Assembly: GCA_018712915.1 (NCBI GenBank)
Contig: DVGC01000012.1
Location: 1 to 37,613, forward strand
Direction of reading: 5' to 3'
Source: Candidatus Copromonas faecavium (nom. illeg.)
Lineage (GTDB): Bacteria; Bacillota; Clostridia; Lachnospirales; Lachnospiraceae
Length of the DNA: 37,613 nt
Both the position numbers and the translations under genes were made by a program. This document shows, piece after piece, positions 23,701-32,470 of this stretch. Under the pieces are notes generated by a model. It searched no databases. It saw nothing but the letters and a program-made list of their open reading frames with translations, and was not told where the DNA came from. Position 1 is the stretch's first letter; every line of letters begins with the position of its first letter.

Positions 23701-25406
23701 AAAACCGCATCGTTCTGGAAGGTGCCGCCCTGTACCACAATCCGATCTCCCAGGCTGTCCAGATTGGAAACACGAATGACTTTAGTAAACACATTTTCAA
23801 TGACCGACCGGCAGAGCCCGGCCATAATATCCTCCGGCTGCTTGCCGTTTCTCTGGGCCGTCACGATGCTGCTGTTCATAAACACCGTGCATCTGCTTCC
23901 CAGAATCGCAGGATTTTTCGATGAAAAAGCCAGCTCGGCAATCTTTCCAGCCGGAATATGTAAGGAACGGGCAAAATTTTCCAGGAAGGAACCGCAGCCT
24001 GAGGAACATGCCTCATTCACCAGAATGTTGGTGATCACGCCGCGGTCCATCCAGATGGCCTTCATATCCTGGCCTCCGATGTCCAAAAGGAAGGTGGCGT
24101 CTTTCACGTACCGGGCGGCAGCCCTTGCATGGGCCACCGTTTCCACGCCGTGATACTCCGTTCCGAAGGCCCTGGCAAACATCATTTCCCCGTAGCCTGT
24201 GGATCCGGCGCCTAAAATTGTAAGCTCCGCTCCGGCATTCTTAAAAGCATCCCGCATGTGGATCAGCGCCTGCTTGGCCACCGCCAGAGGATCACCTTCA
24301 TTGGAAGCATAAAAGGTATAAAGGATCTCCTCATCCTCCCCCATCAGTACAAATTTGGTCGTGGTGCTCCCTGAATCCATTCCCAGATAGGCCCGGACTT
24401 TGGTGCCGGGCGCCGGCATCGGTGCAGCAACCGCCAGAGGATGGCGTGACAGAAACACATGTTTTTCCTCTTCCGTCCGGAAAAATACCGGTCCGCCTCC
24501 CTGGGTCTTTTCCTCTTCCTCCGCCTGAAAATCATCCAGTTTTTCCGCCAGATTTCCCAGATCCACCGGACAGCTGTCTTCCATATCCTTAAGGGACAGA
24601 GCGGCTCCCCAGGCCATCATCATTTCCGGCCGTTCCGGACGCAGCACCTCTTCTTTCGACAGATTCAGCCTCTCGGCAAAGACCTCCGCCAGCCTGGGGT
24701 TAAAGGTCAGGGGGCCGCCCTCAAAAATCACAGGGCCGGCAATTTCTGTTCCCTGGGCAAGGCCGCCGATGGTTTGCTTGGCAATGGCATGGAAGGTAGA
24801 AAGCGCCAGATTTTCTCTGGATACTCCCTGATTCAGAAGGGGCTGTATATCGGTTTTTGCATATACGCCGCACCGGCCGGAAATATCATAAACCGTCGTT
24901 CCTTTTTCCGCCAGTCCGTTTAATTCTTCCACCGGAACACGAAGCACCGACGCCATTTCATCCAGAAAAGCTCCGGTTCCTCCGGCACAGCTTCCATTCA
25001 TCCGCATGTCGGACACCGTGGGCAGACTGGAGCCCTCCTCCTGCCGGAAAAAAATTATTTTCGCATCCTGGCCGCCAAGCTCGATGGCCGTCCTGGCCTG
25101 AGGATACCGGCTGCGGATGGCTAAGGAGTTGGCAACCACCTCCTGTATATAAGGAAGCTTCAGCCGGTCAGCCAGGGATTTTGCTCCGGAACCGGTCAAA
25201 ATCAGCCGGCACTGCGCCTCATGAAACTTTTCCCGGAGCTTTTTCAGGCAATCTCCGACGCTTTTTAGCTGAGCAGTTCCGTGACGTTCATAAGATGAAT
25301 ATAACAGCCGGTCTGTGCCCTGCTCCAGCACAGCCGTTTTTGTTGTTGTGGAACCCACATCGATTCCGATATCTAGTCTTTGTGTATTCAAGTGCTTTTC
25401 CTCCAT
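20742..25406 (-). CDS. Giant acyl-CoA dehydratase activase-related protein
   Basis: Protein of 1554 residues related to HgdC/BcrA-type activators. The first ASKHA ATPase domain starts D-I-G-I-D-V-G-S-T-T-T-K, with Fe-S cysteines in S-C-A-G-G-T-G (~138) and G-R-C-G-V-Y-A-K (~176). A second ATPase domain starts near 338 (G-M-D-S-G-S-T-T-T-K) with A-C-S-S-G-C-G (~465) and S-R-C-T-V-F (~503). Next come C-P-H-C-G-N-H-C (~633), a repeat linker (673-724), a DUF2229-like region (~797-1050) and a C-terminal part resembling 2-hydroxyacyl-CoA dehydratase subunits (G-S-F-G-C-G-H-D ~1063). The start may instead be TTG at 25391, which has GGAGG at better spacing. No dehydratase subunits are nearby, so it may be a self-contained ATP-driven redox enzyme; the reaction is unknown. 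A LysR gene diverges from it. Confidence 0.88.
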   Translation of the reverse strand: MEEKHLNTQRLDIGIDVGSTTTKTAVLEQGTDRLLYSSYERHGTAQLKSVGDCLKKLREKFHEAQCRLILTGSGAKSLADRLKLPYIQEVVANSLAIRSRYPQARTAIELGGQDAKIIFFRQEEGSSLPTVSDMRMNGSCAGGTGAFLDEMASVLRVPVEELNGLAEKGTTVYDISGRCGVYAKTDIQPLLNQGVSRENLALSTFHAIAKQTIGGLAQGTEIAGPVIFEGGPLTFNPRLAEVFAERLNLSKEEVLRPERPEMMMAWGAALSLKDMEDSCPVDLGNLAEKLDDFQAEEEEKTQGGGPVFFRTEEEKHVFLSRHPLAVAAPMPAPGTKVRAYLGMDSGSTTTKFVLMGEDEEILYTFYASNEGDPLAVAKQALIHMRDAFKNAGAELTILGAGSTGYGEMMFARAFGTEYHGVETVAHARAAARYVKDATFLLDIGGQDMKAIWMDRGVITNILVNEACSSGCGSFLENFARSLHIPAGKIAELAFSSKNPAILGSRCTVFMNSSIVTAQRNGKQPEDIMAGLCRSVIENVFTKVIRVSNLDSLGDRIVVQGGTFQNDAVLRAMEQYLGREVTRAPYPGMMGAIGAALLTKEEMEAKAAAGEEVPHTFVDLEQLEAFAYSQEENSPCPHCGNHCRRTILRFSNGNSWVTNNRCERGEILDPEPQVMETAASVADGQKTEKRGEFAADGQNTEKGVLSAVGGQKSGENGESTAGGQKSGKKAAKKRPADLFALRERLLMKRYPLKGEEEPAGNGKGSQENIRQENGQKAAAYGNVRLGKTGQEDASGTQGRKKMVIGLPRVLDFWDTMPFWTTFFRTLGFEVKISDASTRAMYESGLSAIPSDTVCFPAKLVHGHLRNLVKHGVDRIFFPSISIKESENREKTSESMCAVVKGYPLVIQNSDKGWLPDSVILDTPMFFWPTRKDKQRQLEIYMKDTFGIGERETKEAMEQGERAMEAFRRELKEAARRVLDEVKEEGGFAVILASRPYQNDSLVNHRLPQMFTSQGIPVLTADSVPGAEEVKLDGSRLDIVNNYHARMLSTAVLAAESPYLEYVQIGSFGCGHDAYLSDEIVRLMREISGKTPLFLKLDESDIQGPLRIRVRSFLETLRMRRREEHALEAKKLRDPYPVKFTQKDKKERVVLVPNTSHAFSRIMSAAMAGQGLRAVPLEIGRDDAIACGKRYVHNDICFPAQIVIGEAISALKSGAYDPNHTAIAMGKYIGDCRLTHYSELLRKALDDAGFPQVPILTNDDKDDKDLHPGFKMNLVSALRIAFSLPMIDALEELLRKIRPYETVPGSADAAFERGMTALETGLREHGVAGAKKGFSQAIREFQEVSYDRSQLKPRVLIVGEYLLNFHPGANGEIEWYLEKNGFEIIEARMTDVIRKTYFSRKTQVMEYRLHRSAGEKLWLSAADRFFDLAHDMTDKIASAHPLYEPPCRMPDLVKESDSVIYHTFDTGEGVLIPAEILHHAKKGCRAFVILQPFGCLPNHIVGRGIVKKLKERYPDAQILSLDYDPDVSFANVENRLQMLIMNAKQKEAFPQAGGSS
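23239..23394 (-). repeat. In-frame 39-bp tandem repeat encoding a 13-residue linker repeat
   Basis: The plus-strand word TGTCCG recurs at 23239, 23278, 23317 and 23356, a strict 39-bp period. In the activase-like protein this encodes four copies of a 13-residue unit built on (A/G)-G-Q-(K/N)-(T/S)-(E/G), rich in Gly, Gln, Lys and Glu. It lies between the Cys-rich knuckle and the DUF2229-like region and probably forms a flexible linker. Confidence 0.85.
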
Positions 25407-25624
25407 ATGTTAGCACTTCCATTTTTAACACAACTCATATTGCATGTAAAATCCAAATCTGTTATAATCTATAAAATTTGTTTATCGTTGACCGGTAAAT
25501 TTGTTCGTAAAACTATAATTTTATTTCTAAATACCATCCATTTATCAGAAAAAAACCTCACGGAAACACGTTGTGTTTCGAGTCCCATTATGCTCCTGAG
25601 CAAGAAGAAAGGAAAAATCAAAGC
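25407..25624. promoter_or_regulatory. Divergent control region of the activase gene and lysR
   Basis: AT-rich 218-bp gap. A small inverted repeat ATAAA-N5-TTTAT (25471-25485) fits a LysR T-N11-A box. On the plus strand TTGACC (25488-25493) and TATAAT (25514-25519) lie 20 nt apart, a loose promoter for lysR. No confident promoter was found for the activase gene. Confidence 0.4.
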
Positions 25625-26506
25625 ATGAATACGTTTCAGCTGGAGTGTTTTCTGTCGGTGGCAAATTTTCTCAACTTTTCAAAAGCCGCCAAATCCTTAA
25701 ATATTACCCAGCCGGCCATCAGCCATCAGATTAATGCCCTGGAAACAGAGCTGGGCGCCAAATTATTTTTCCGGACCAGCAAAAATGTCCGCCTGACCCA
25801 GGCCGGACATCTCTTTACTCAATATGCGGAAGAAATCCTCCGGCTTTCCACCAGCTCCCGTTCCCGCTTAAAGCAAAGTATGGAAGCAGAACCGGTGCGG
25901 TTTGGAATCGGCTGCCGCAACTCCATGGATCTGTCCCTGCTTCCCCCGGTACTGGCTCAGCTAAAAAAGGAGGAGCCTAAGCTCCTTCCCATCCTGCGTC
26001 AGAATCCCTTTGACTCCCTGGAAAACCTCCTGGAAGAAGGGGATATTCACGCCATGTTCTCTTATCAGGAATCCGTCCCCAAGCGCGCGTCCTACTATGA
26101 ACTGCTTCTGCGCCCCGTGGTCTGTGTCTGCAGGGAAGACCATCCCCTTGCCGCTTTTTCCTCCCTGACCGTCCAGCAGCTTTCCCAGGCCGGAACCATG
26201 AGTGCCTGCCGGCCCCCGGTTTACCCGCCCGGCCTGTTTGCCGTCCAGAATCAGGTAGCCGGAGGACGAAGCCTGGACCAGCTGATTTTCTGCGACGATC
26301 TGGATATTTCCCGTACCCTGGTTCAGTCGGGATTTGTATTCGCCGTCATGGCCGATTTGCCACAGGCAAGGCTTTCCGGTCTCCGCTACATTCCCATTCC
26401 GGAATTTGCCCCCCTGTCCTTCGGAATCGCTTCTTTTCCTGAGGAACGCCATCCCCTCCTCGGGCGGTTCTGTGCCCTGCTGAAGGAAGCTGTGGAATCT
26501 CATTAG
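25625..26506 (+). CDS. LysR family transcriptional regulator
   Basis: Protein of 293 residues. The N-terminal helix-turn-helix (M-N-T-F-Q-L-E-C-F-L-S-V-A … A-A-K-S-L-N-I-T-Q-P-A-I-S-H-Q-I) is typical LysR, followed by a linker helix and an effector domain from about residue 85. The ATG at 25625 fits the family N-terminus, with AAAGGA upstream at long spacing; an in-frame ATG 54 nt upstream is less likely. It diverges from the activase-like gene, and LysR regulators commonly control the divergent neighbour, so that gene is its probable target. Its 3' end faces the S66 peptidase gene with a 13-nt gap. It ends with TAG. Confidence 0.93.
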   Translation: MNTFQLECFLSVANFLNFSKAAKSLNITQPAISHQINALETELGAKLFFRTSKNVRLTQAGHLFTQYAEEILRLSTSSRSRLKQSMEAEPVRFGIGCRNSMDLSLLPPVLAQLKKEEPKLLPILRQNPFDSLENLLEEGDIHAMFSYQESVPKRASYYELLLRPVVCVCREDHPLAAFSSLTVQQLSQAGTMSACRPPVYPPGLFAVQNQVAGGRSLDQLIFCDDLDISRTLVQSGFVFAVMADLPQARLSGLRYIPIPEFAPLSFGIASFPEERHPLLGRFCALLKEAVESH

Positions 26507-26519
26507 CCCTTCCCCGGCA

Positions 26520-27398
26520 TCACTCCGAGACCAGAAATAGGGGCTTTCCGATGATGGCCGCATGAGAATCACTCCGATGCCCGATCTGGCTGGTTTGGGC
26601 CACGGGACAGGTATTTTTTGTATATTCCAGAACCAGCTCCCCAATCCCCGGCCCTGTCTCCTGCTCCTCCATCTGAAGGAAGGTTCCCAGCAAAATCCCG
26701 TTGATCTTCTCAAATACGCCCAGCTGCTGCAGCTGAGCCAGATAGCAGGCCATCTGAGGCGCCTGCCCTCCGGATGCCTCCAGAAGCAGCAGCTTTCCTT
26801 TCATATCCGGCCAGTATTCCGTTCCTGCAAGTTTTAAAAAGCACCGGATGTTTCCGCCAATCACAACGCCTTCCATCCGCTGTCCCCGGAGGAACCGGCA
26901 GGAAAAGGAAAAAAGGCTGTCATCCCCGTCTGTCATCCACCGTTTAAAGGCCTCCTGCTGCCATGTTCCGTCCGGCTCCGCCAGATTTCTTGCCTGATAA
27001 AGCACCGAAGGCCTCCCTGTTTTCGTAAAAATGGCATTCGCCACCGTCGTCAGGTCGCTGTATCCAAAAAACAGGGCCCGACTTTCCTTAATCCGCTCAT
27101 AATCCAGATAAGGCAGGATTCCGTTGGCCGCATCCCCTCCCGATACATCAAAAATCATGGAAACCCGCGGATCCGCAAAATATCCCGTCAGTTCCTTTGC
27201 CCGCATGTCCGGAGTTCCGGAAAACACCGTTCCCGTCTGCGCATACAGACATCTGGAAAGCACCGGCGTAAGGCCCCACTCCCGGAGCTGCTTTGCCAGA
27301 GCCTCCAGCTGCGGCCTCCGCTCTCTCAAAAGGCCATTGGAGCAGGCAATGAGCGCCGCCTGGTTTCCTGTTTTTATGCAGGGCGCCGTTATGTGCAT
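26520..27398 (-). CDS. S66 family LD-carboxypeptidase
   Basis: Protein of 292 residues of the muramoyltetrapeptide carboxypeptidase (LdcA/MccF) family. The catalytic triad is visible: nucleophile S114 in F-F-G-Y-S-D-L-T, E207 in L-L-L-E-A-S-G-G, and a His in G-H274-R-S-D-S-H279. Relatives trim peptidoglycan tetrapeptides or cleave acyl-phosphate antibiotics such as microcin C. The start is uncertain: ATGs at 27398, 27416 and 27452 are in frame. I chose 27398 because it lies just ahead of the conserved first strand and has GAAGG upstream, and because the longer versions only add purine-rich repeat DNA. Confidence 0.83.
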   Translation of the reverse strand: MHITAPCIKTGNQAALIACSNGLLRERRPQLEALAKQLREWGLTPVLSRCLYAQTGTVFSGTPDMRAKELTGYFADPRVSMIFDVSGGDAANGILPYLDYERIKESRALFFGYSDLTTVANAIFTKTGRPSVLYQARNLAEPDGTWQQEAFKRWMTDGDDSLFSFSCRFLRGQRMEGVVIGGNIRCFLKLAGTEYWPDMKGKLLLLEASGGQAPQMACYLAQLQQLGVFEKINGILLGTFLQMEEQETGPGIGELVLEYTKNTCPVAQTSQIGHRSDSHAAIIGKPLFLVSE

Positions 27399-27404
27399 CC
27401 TGCC

Positions 27405-27560
27405 TTCTGTTTTCATACTGCTCTCTGCTTTCTTCCCGTCCTCTGTCCTCATTTCGCCCCTGCTTTCATTCCGTTCTCTGCCTTCATTTTATTCTTCGCG
27501 CTTTTGCGGTTCCCGCCATTTTCTCCCATTCTCACTCATTCCTGCCGGTAACACTTCCCG
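27405..27560. repeat. Second pyrimidine-rich degenerate repeat tract
   Basis: The plus strand repeats words such as TTCATTCCG, TTCTCTGC, CTTTTGCGG and CATTCCTGC between the response regulator and the S66 peptidase gene. It resembles the 7262-7460 array but is less regular, and it may overlap the 5' end of the peptidase gene if an upstream start is used. Confidence 0.45.
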
Positions 27561-27564
27561 GCTC

Positions 27565-28260
27565 CTACAGATTCAGCCGGTAACCGGCGCCCCAGATGGT
27601 TTCAATGATTCTGGGATTTCTGGCATCATCCTCGATTTTTTCCCGCAGCCGGTTGATATGTACCGCCACAGTAGCCGCATCTGATACGTAATCGTACCCC
27701 CATATTTTCTCAAACAGAGCTTCCTTGGAAAAAACATGGTTGGGATTTTCCGCCAAAAAACGAAGCAGTTCAAATTCCCGGTTGGGAAGCTTCACTTCCT
27801 GTCCTTTCTTCCATACCTTCCAGGTTTTCGGTTCCAGAACCACATCCCCGATGACAATCTGTTCTTCCCTTTCTTTCTTCTCTCTTACACCGGTCAGCCT
27901 GGCATACCGCTTCAAATGCGAACGGACTCTTGCTACCAGCTAAGACGGGTCAAACGGCTTCGTAATATAATCATCCGCACCCAGGCCCAGTCCGCGGATC
28001 ACATCCGCCGGCTCTGTCCTCGCCGTCACCATCAGAATGGGAATATCAATTTCTTCCCGGATCCGTCTGCAGATGTCGTATCCATCCATTCCGGGAAGCA
28101 TCAGATCCAACAGCACCAGATCGTAGTCCCCTTCCTTTAAAGCTCCAATCACCTTTGCCCCATCTCCGAGAATTTCCGCTTCATACCCGTTGCTTTCCAG
28201 ATAATCAAATTCCAGCTGGGCAATTTTTTCATCATCTTCAACAATCAGTATTTTCTCCAT
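27565..28260 (-). pseudogene. OmpR-family response regulator interrupted by in-frame TAG
   Basis: The 232-codon frame is complete apart from an amber codon at 27940-27942 (codon 107). The first part is a receiver domain with E8-D-D, the phospho-acceptor in L-L-D-L-M-L-P-G and K-P-F. After the stop the same frame continues L-V-A-R-V-R-S-H-L-K-R-Y and a winged-helix DNA-binding domain ending W-G-A-G-Y-R-L-N-L. Relatives have Glu where TAG stands, so GAG to TAG (one base) is the likely change. The start has GGAG upstream and overlaps the kinase gene by 23 nt. As written the product would be a receiver domain only. Nonsense mutation and sequencing error are both possible. Confidence 0.88.
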
Positions 28261-29725
28261 GATTTTTCTCCGCCGCCGGGAACAGAAGCGTTAGCTTCAG
28301 CCCCTTATCATTCTCCGCCTGAATTTCTCCGCCATGACGCTCCATGATATATTTTACCACATAAAGTCCTACTCCGCTTCCTTTCTGGCTCCGTGCCTCG
28401 TCGCACCGGTAAAAACGGTCAAAAATAAATCCCAGTTTTTCTTCCGGCACGCCAGGGCCATTATCCTTCCATTCCAGATATACCCACGATCCTTTCACCC
28501 CTGCATTCAGCCAGACGGTTACCGGCTCTGCCTCAGAATATTTCCGGCTGTTTTCCAGGAGATTGTCCAGTACCCTTTGAAACTGTTCCGGATCCAGCAG
28601 GATGTCCGGAAGGTATTTCCCCTCCCAGCCCACATGGAACCGGACCTGAGCCGGAGACAGCGCCACCTCCTGTCTGGCCACATAGGCATTCATATACTCC
28701 AGGAGCTCCACGGTAACCATATGGAACGGCATATTCCCGCTTTCCAGCCAGGAAAAATCGAACAGCTTCTGCAAAAGCACGTTCATATCCTTTGACGCTT
28801 CGTATGCCGTTTTCAGATATTTTCTTTTTTTCTCTTCCGTATCAGCAACCCCGTCCAGAATTCCTTTCATATATCCCTGAATGGAGGTTAAAGGCGTCCT
28901 CAAATCATGAGAAATCCCGACCACCATGTCGGTTCTCGCCTTTTCATTCTGCTCCTGACGCCGCTTGTCCTCAAGAATGGTATCCTGCATGGAATTAAAA
29001 GTCCGGCAGACATCCTCTAATTCCTTCTCTCCGCGATAGGAAATTTTTTCCTTCAGATTTCCATTCCGGATCCGTTCCGCGCCTTTTACCAATTCCTCCA
29101 GCGGCTCCATGACCATACGGTTCATTCTTCCCGTAAAAAAGGAGGACAAAATCAAAAGCACGGCAATGGCCCCTGCGCTGATGAAAAGGAGAACAGCAAG
29201 CAGTGTGCGGAAGGACTCCTCCAGAGAAGAAATCAGCCAGTTCTCTTCCGGAAAATGAACCGCAAGAATCCCCATATCCGCCTGCTCATCGTACCGCCCG
29301 ACAACAGTGGCATTCTGGTAATAAAAAATTTCTACCTGGTCCCTGAACAGCCCCTCTTCCTCAATCTGACCGATCAGCTCCTGCATACGCTCTTCTGAAT
29401 TTCCCGCCAGAATGGTATTGCCCCGAAAAACAGCCGTTTCGTATCCCAGCTCCTGAGCCTGACCCAGGATCCGGTCAGACCAGTCCCCTGTCTGCCCGGC
29501 TGCATCTTCCCCGCTCGCTCCATCCCCGGAAGGAGTCCAGCCCGAAAGCAGCGCTGCGGCCTCTGCCACATTTACATCAAGTCTTGCCATCTCCAGATTC
29601 TGCACGTCTCGTTCAATAGAATCTTCAAAGGCTACCAGCACCAGCATCATAATTGCCAGCAGAGATACCAGGGCCGAAAACAGAATCGCCATATTAGAGC
29701 GAAACATTCGTTTTTTTAAAGGCAT
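28238..29725 (-). CDS. Membrane sensor histidine kinase
   Basis: Protein of about 495 residues. One transmembrane helix is near 12-33, an extracytoplasmic sensor region (~36-172) has a Gly/Ser/Asp-rich insert, and a second helix lies at ~175-198, followed by HAMP. HisKA carries the phospho-acceptor in G-I-S-H-D-L-R-T-P (His273 from this start). The ATPase domain has N-box L-L-E-N-S-R, G1 D-N-G-P-G-V-P and G2 G-S-G-V-G-L-Y. The ATG at 29725 has GAGGG at 6-nt spacing; another ATG two codons upstream is too close to it. It precedes and overlaps its response regulator by 23 nt; because that gene is broken, the kinase may be orphaned. The stimulus is unknown. Confidence 0.9.
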   Translation of the reverse strand: MPLKKRMFRSNMAILFSALVSLLAIMMLVLVAFEDSIERDVQNLEMARLDVNVAEAAALLSGWTPSGDGASGEDAAGQTGDWSDRILGQAQELGYETAVFRGNTILAGNSEERMQELIGQIEEEGLFRDQVEIFYYQNATVVGRYDEQADMGILAVHFPEENWLISSLEESFRTLLAVLLFISAGAIAVLLILSSFFTGRMNRMVMEPLEELVKGAERIRNGNLKEKISYRGEKELEDVCRTFNSMQDTILEDKRRQEQNEKARTDMVVGISHDLRTPLTSIQGYMKGILDGVADTEEKKRKYLKTAYEASKDMNVLLQKLFDFSWLESGNMPFHMVTVELLEYMNAYVARQEVALSPAQVRFHVGWEGKYLPDILLDPEQFQRVLDNLLENSRKYSEAEPVTVWLNAGVKGSWVYLEWKDNGPGVPEEKLGFIFDRFYRCDEARSQKGSGVGLYVVKYIMERHGGEIQAENDKGLKLTLLFPAAEKNHGENTDC

Positions 29726-29857
29726 TCCCATCCCTCATTTCCGCTTTTTCTCATCATACCGTACTTTTCCCCATTTTACCAGCGATTTTCTTCTGACGTT
29801 ACGAAACCAGTCCCTCGCTGCGGAACGCACCGGAAGCCGCGCTTTCTGCCGGAACCA

Positions 29858-32200
29858 TCACCTCCCGCCGCCGTCCCGCTCTGCCGGGTCCGGTTCAGAC
29901 GTCCTGTCTCCCATAAGGTGTTTCATTCCTCCCTCCATCATAAAAATTCCCCAGACAGCTGCCATAATCGCCAAAATCCAAAATGCCATATCCTGGCTGA
30001 CCGCCGTAATCTGAAAAAGATTCGGGAGCAGGCGCAGGGCGCCGATCATACCGGCCGCCATGGTTATGCAGATAAACACCCGAAGGGGTGTAAACGGAAT
30101 GCAGCTTTTTCCAACTGCTATCATGGAAATCAGGATCAGAGACAGGTACATAACCGTCCGGTTTTCTTCCGTTGAAAAAGGCGACACGGCACTGACAAGC
30201 AGAATCATGGCCGCAGCCGCCAGCCCGAAGGGCAGGGCATTGGCAAAAGCCGTCCGCAGAAAGCTTCCTTTCACACGCCTGGTATCCGCTTCCAAAATTG
30301 TAAGAAACGACGGATAAGCCTCCACAAAAGCGTCTATCAGGGTAATCTGGATGGGAATAAACGGAAACGGAAAATTCATTACAAGACAGAGCAGAGACAC
30401 CAGCACGGAATAAATGGTCTTGATAAAAAATACACCTGCCGTTCTGGTTACATTATGAATCACCCTTCTTCCTTCCATCACAACCTGCGGCAGATGGGTA
30501 AAATCCGAATCCAGAAGAACCACGGAAGCCAGCTGCCGGCTGGCATCGCTGCCGTCAGCGACGGCGATGGAACAGTCCGCCTCTTTCAGCGCCAGCAAAT
30601 CGTTGACCCCATCCCCCGTCATGGCCACCTGATGTCCCTGACGCTTTAATGCAAGCACCAGCTCCTGTTTCTGCTTCGGAGTGGCTCTTGCAAATATTGT
30701 ATAGTCCCGGCAGAGCTTGTCATAGTCCGGCGTCTCTCCTTCCAGAGACAAATCAACAGCTCTGTCCCAACCATCCAGTCCCGCCTGCCTGGCAATGGCC
30801 GACACAGTTTTTTTATGGTCACCGGAAATGATTTTCACCGCTACCTGTTCACGCTGGAAAAAATCCAGAGTCTTTTTCGCATTGCACCGGATGGTGTCCT
30901 CCAAAACAAGACAATATAAAGGCCTGGCCGTCTGAGGGATCGTTTTCTCATCCTCCCACAATTCCACCGAATATCCCACCACAAGAATTCTCTTTCCCGC
31001 CTCAAGTTCTTCATCCAGATTCTCCGGCAGATTGTTCATGGAAAACTTTTCCGGCGCTCCTACAAATACGGTTCCCATCCCGTCAAAGCTTATGCTTCCC
31101 CATTTCCGGCTGGAGGAAAAAGGAATTTTGTGAATGGGCTGATATACCTGTTTCGGCGGGAATGCCTCCTTCAGCGCCTGGAAAGTGGCATTTCTGTCAT
31201 CGCATACGGCCGTATAAGACTGAATCAGGCCATCAGCAACCCGTTCAGGAAGAACCGGCATCAGTACCTTCCTGCCGACCTTCAGCCTCCCGTCCGTAAG
31301 CGTTCCCGTTTTATCCAGACAAAGCGTATCTACATGAGCCAATGTTTCCAGGGAATACAGATTCTGTATCAGGATCCGTTTTTTCCCCAGCCGGATCACA
31401 CCGGCCGCCAGAGATACGGAAATTAAAAGCGCAAGCCCTTTTGGCAGCATTCCAAGGAGGGCCGCCGCCGAAGTAACCACCGCTTCTTCCACAGATACCT
31501 GCCGAAACAGACAGGCTTCCAGAAGCAGAAGCAGGCCCAGCGGAATAATAAAGCAGCTGGTAACGCGGGTCACCCGTTTCATGGAATCCGAAAGTTCGGA
31601 GTACATCTGCTTTTCTTTTTTCACTTCAGCGGCCAGAGCAGACGCATAATTTTCTGTCCTCACATGTACAACTTCCGCACAGGCCTTCCCGGCAATCACA
31701 AAGCTGCCGGAAAGAAGACTGTCCCCTGCCTTTTTGGATACTCCGTCACTTTCTCCTGTAAGAAGGGATTCATTGACCTCAATCTCTCCTTCAAGCACAA
31801 CAGAATCGCTGCAGATCTGATCCCCGCTTCCCAAAAGTATTAAATCGTCTCTTACCACCTCTGAAAGCGGTATCGTCTTCTCCTCTCCGCCCCGGCGGAC
31901 CCGGACTGACGGCCGGTTCAGAATGGACAGCTCGTCTACCATTTTTTTTGCCTAGAGCTCCTGAAAAATTCCAATGAGCAGATTCAATATGATAATTGAA
32001 ATAAACAGCATATTGGAATAGGCGCCCACCGCGAACAGGAGCGCGGCAATCAGAAAATTCAGTCCGTTAAACAGCGTAAACAGATGCTCCCGGATAATGC
32101 GGGAACGGCTTTTTGTAATGCTCTGTTCCTGCTGCTCTCCGTCTCCCCTCCTTCTTCGTTCAGATACTTCCGCTTCTGTTAATCCCGATAGTTCTCCCAT
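29858..32200 (-). pseudogene. P-type ATPase (HAD-IC cation pump) interrupted by in-frame TAG
   Basis: A 780-codon frame encodes a P-type ATPase except for an amber at 31952-31954 (codon 83). The first 82 codons give the N-terminal segment and first two membrane helices, ending G-I-F-Q-E-L. After the stop the frame resumes A-K-K-M-V-D-E-L-S-I-L and continues with T-G-E-S, phosphorylation site D-K-T-G-T-L-T, hinge T-G-D-G-V-N-D and the C-terminal helices. The M4 motif reads L-P-K-G-L, unlike the P-E-G-L of calcium pumps, so the ion is uncertain. The ATG at 32200 has GGAGG. Restart from the internal ATG at 31942 would lack helices 1-2. AAG, CAG or GAG to TAG would each be one base change. Confidence 0.88.
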
Positions 32201-32227
32201 TTCTATTCCTCCAGTTTTCACTCTTTT

Positions 32228-32255
32228 CCGGATTTGCTCTTCCTGCGAAATCCGG
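32228..32255 (-). other. Hairpin ahead of the P-type ATPase gene
   Basis: A perfect 8-bp inverted repeat (CCGGATTT/AAATCCGG) with a 12-nt loop lies between the 60-residue membrane protein gene and the ATPase start. No T-tract follows on the minus strand, so a processing or attenuation site is more likely than a full terminator. Confidence 0.45.
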
Positions 32256-32287
32256 TCCGGTTCCTCCGGCAGGCTGCAGCAGCAAAT

Positions 32288-32470
32288 TCAAATGGCATCC
32301 AGTCCCAGAAAAAAGGACGCGATGCATAAAAAATAGAGAAGGAACATGGAATGTCCCATAAAATCCATAAAAGGATTGTACCAGTCCAGCACCTGGATCA
32401 CCATCAGTGCAAGGCCGCAGATGATGCAGATATGACCCAGAATGCTCTTTATCCGTTTCTTTTGTCTCAT
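32288..32470 (-). CDS. Small two-helix membrane protein, unknown function
   Basis: Protein of 60 residues: a basic N-terminus (M-R-Q-K-K-R-I-K), one hydrophobic helix near 11-28, a short polar turn with W-Y-N-P, and a second helix near 41-57. Two positive charges clusters at the N-terminus predict both ends inside the cell. Its ATG overlaps the stop codon of the glycosidase-domain gene (ATGA), so it is translationally coupled and likely real. It could be a membrane partner of the glycosidase or glycosyltransferase in the same operon; no family was recognised. Confidence 0.7.
   Translation of the reverse strand: MRQKKRIKSILGHICIICGLALMVIQVLDWYNPFMDFMGHSMFLLYFLCIASFFLGLDAI

Noticed and set aside
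27940-31954. Amber recoding (pyrrolysine or suppressor) to explain two in-frame TAG codons
   Set aside because: Several intact genes in the window end in TAG, and the third lesion is TAA, so general amber read-through does not fit.
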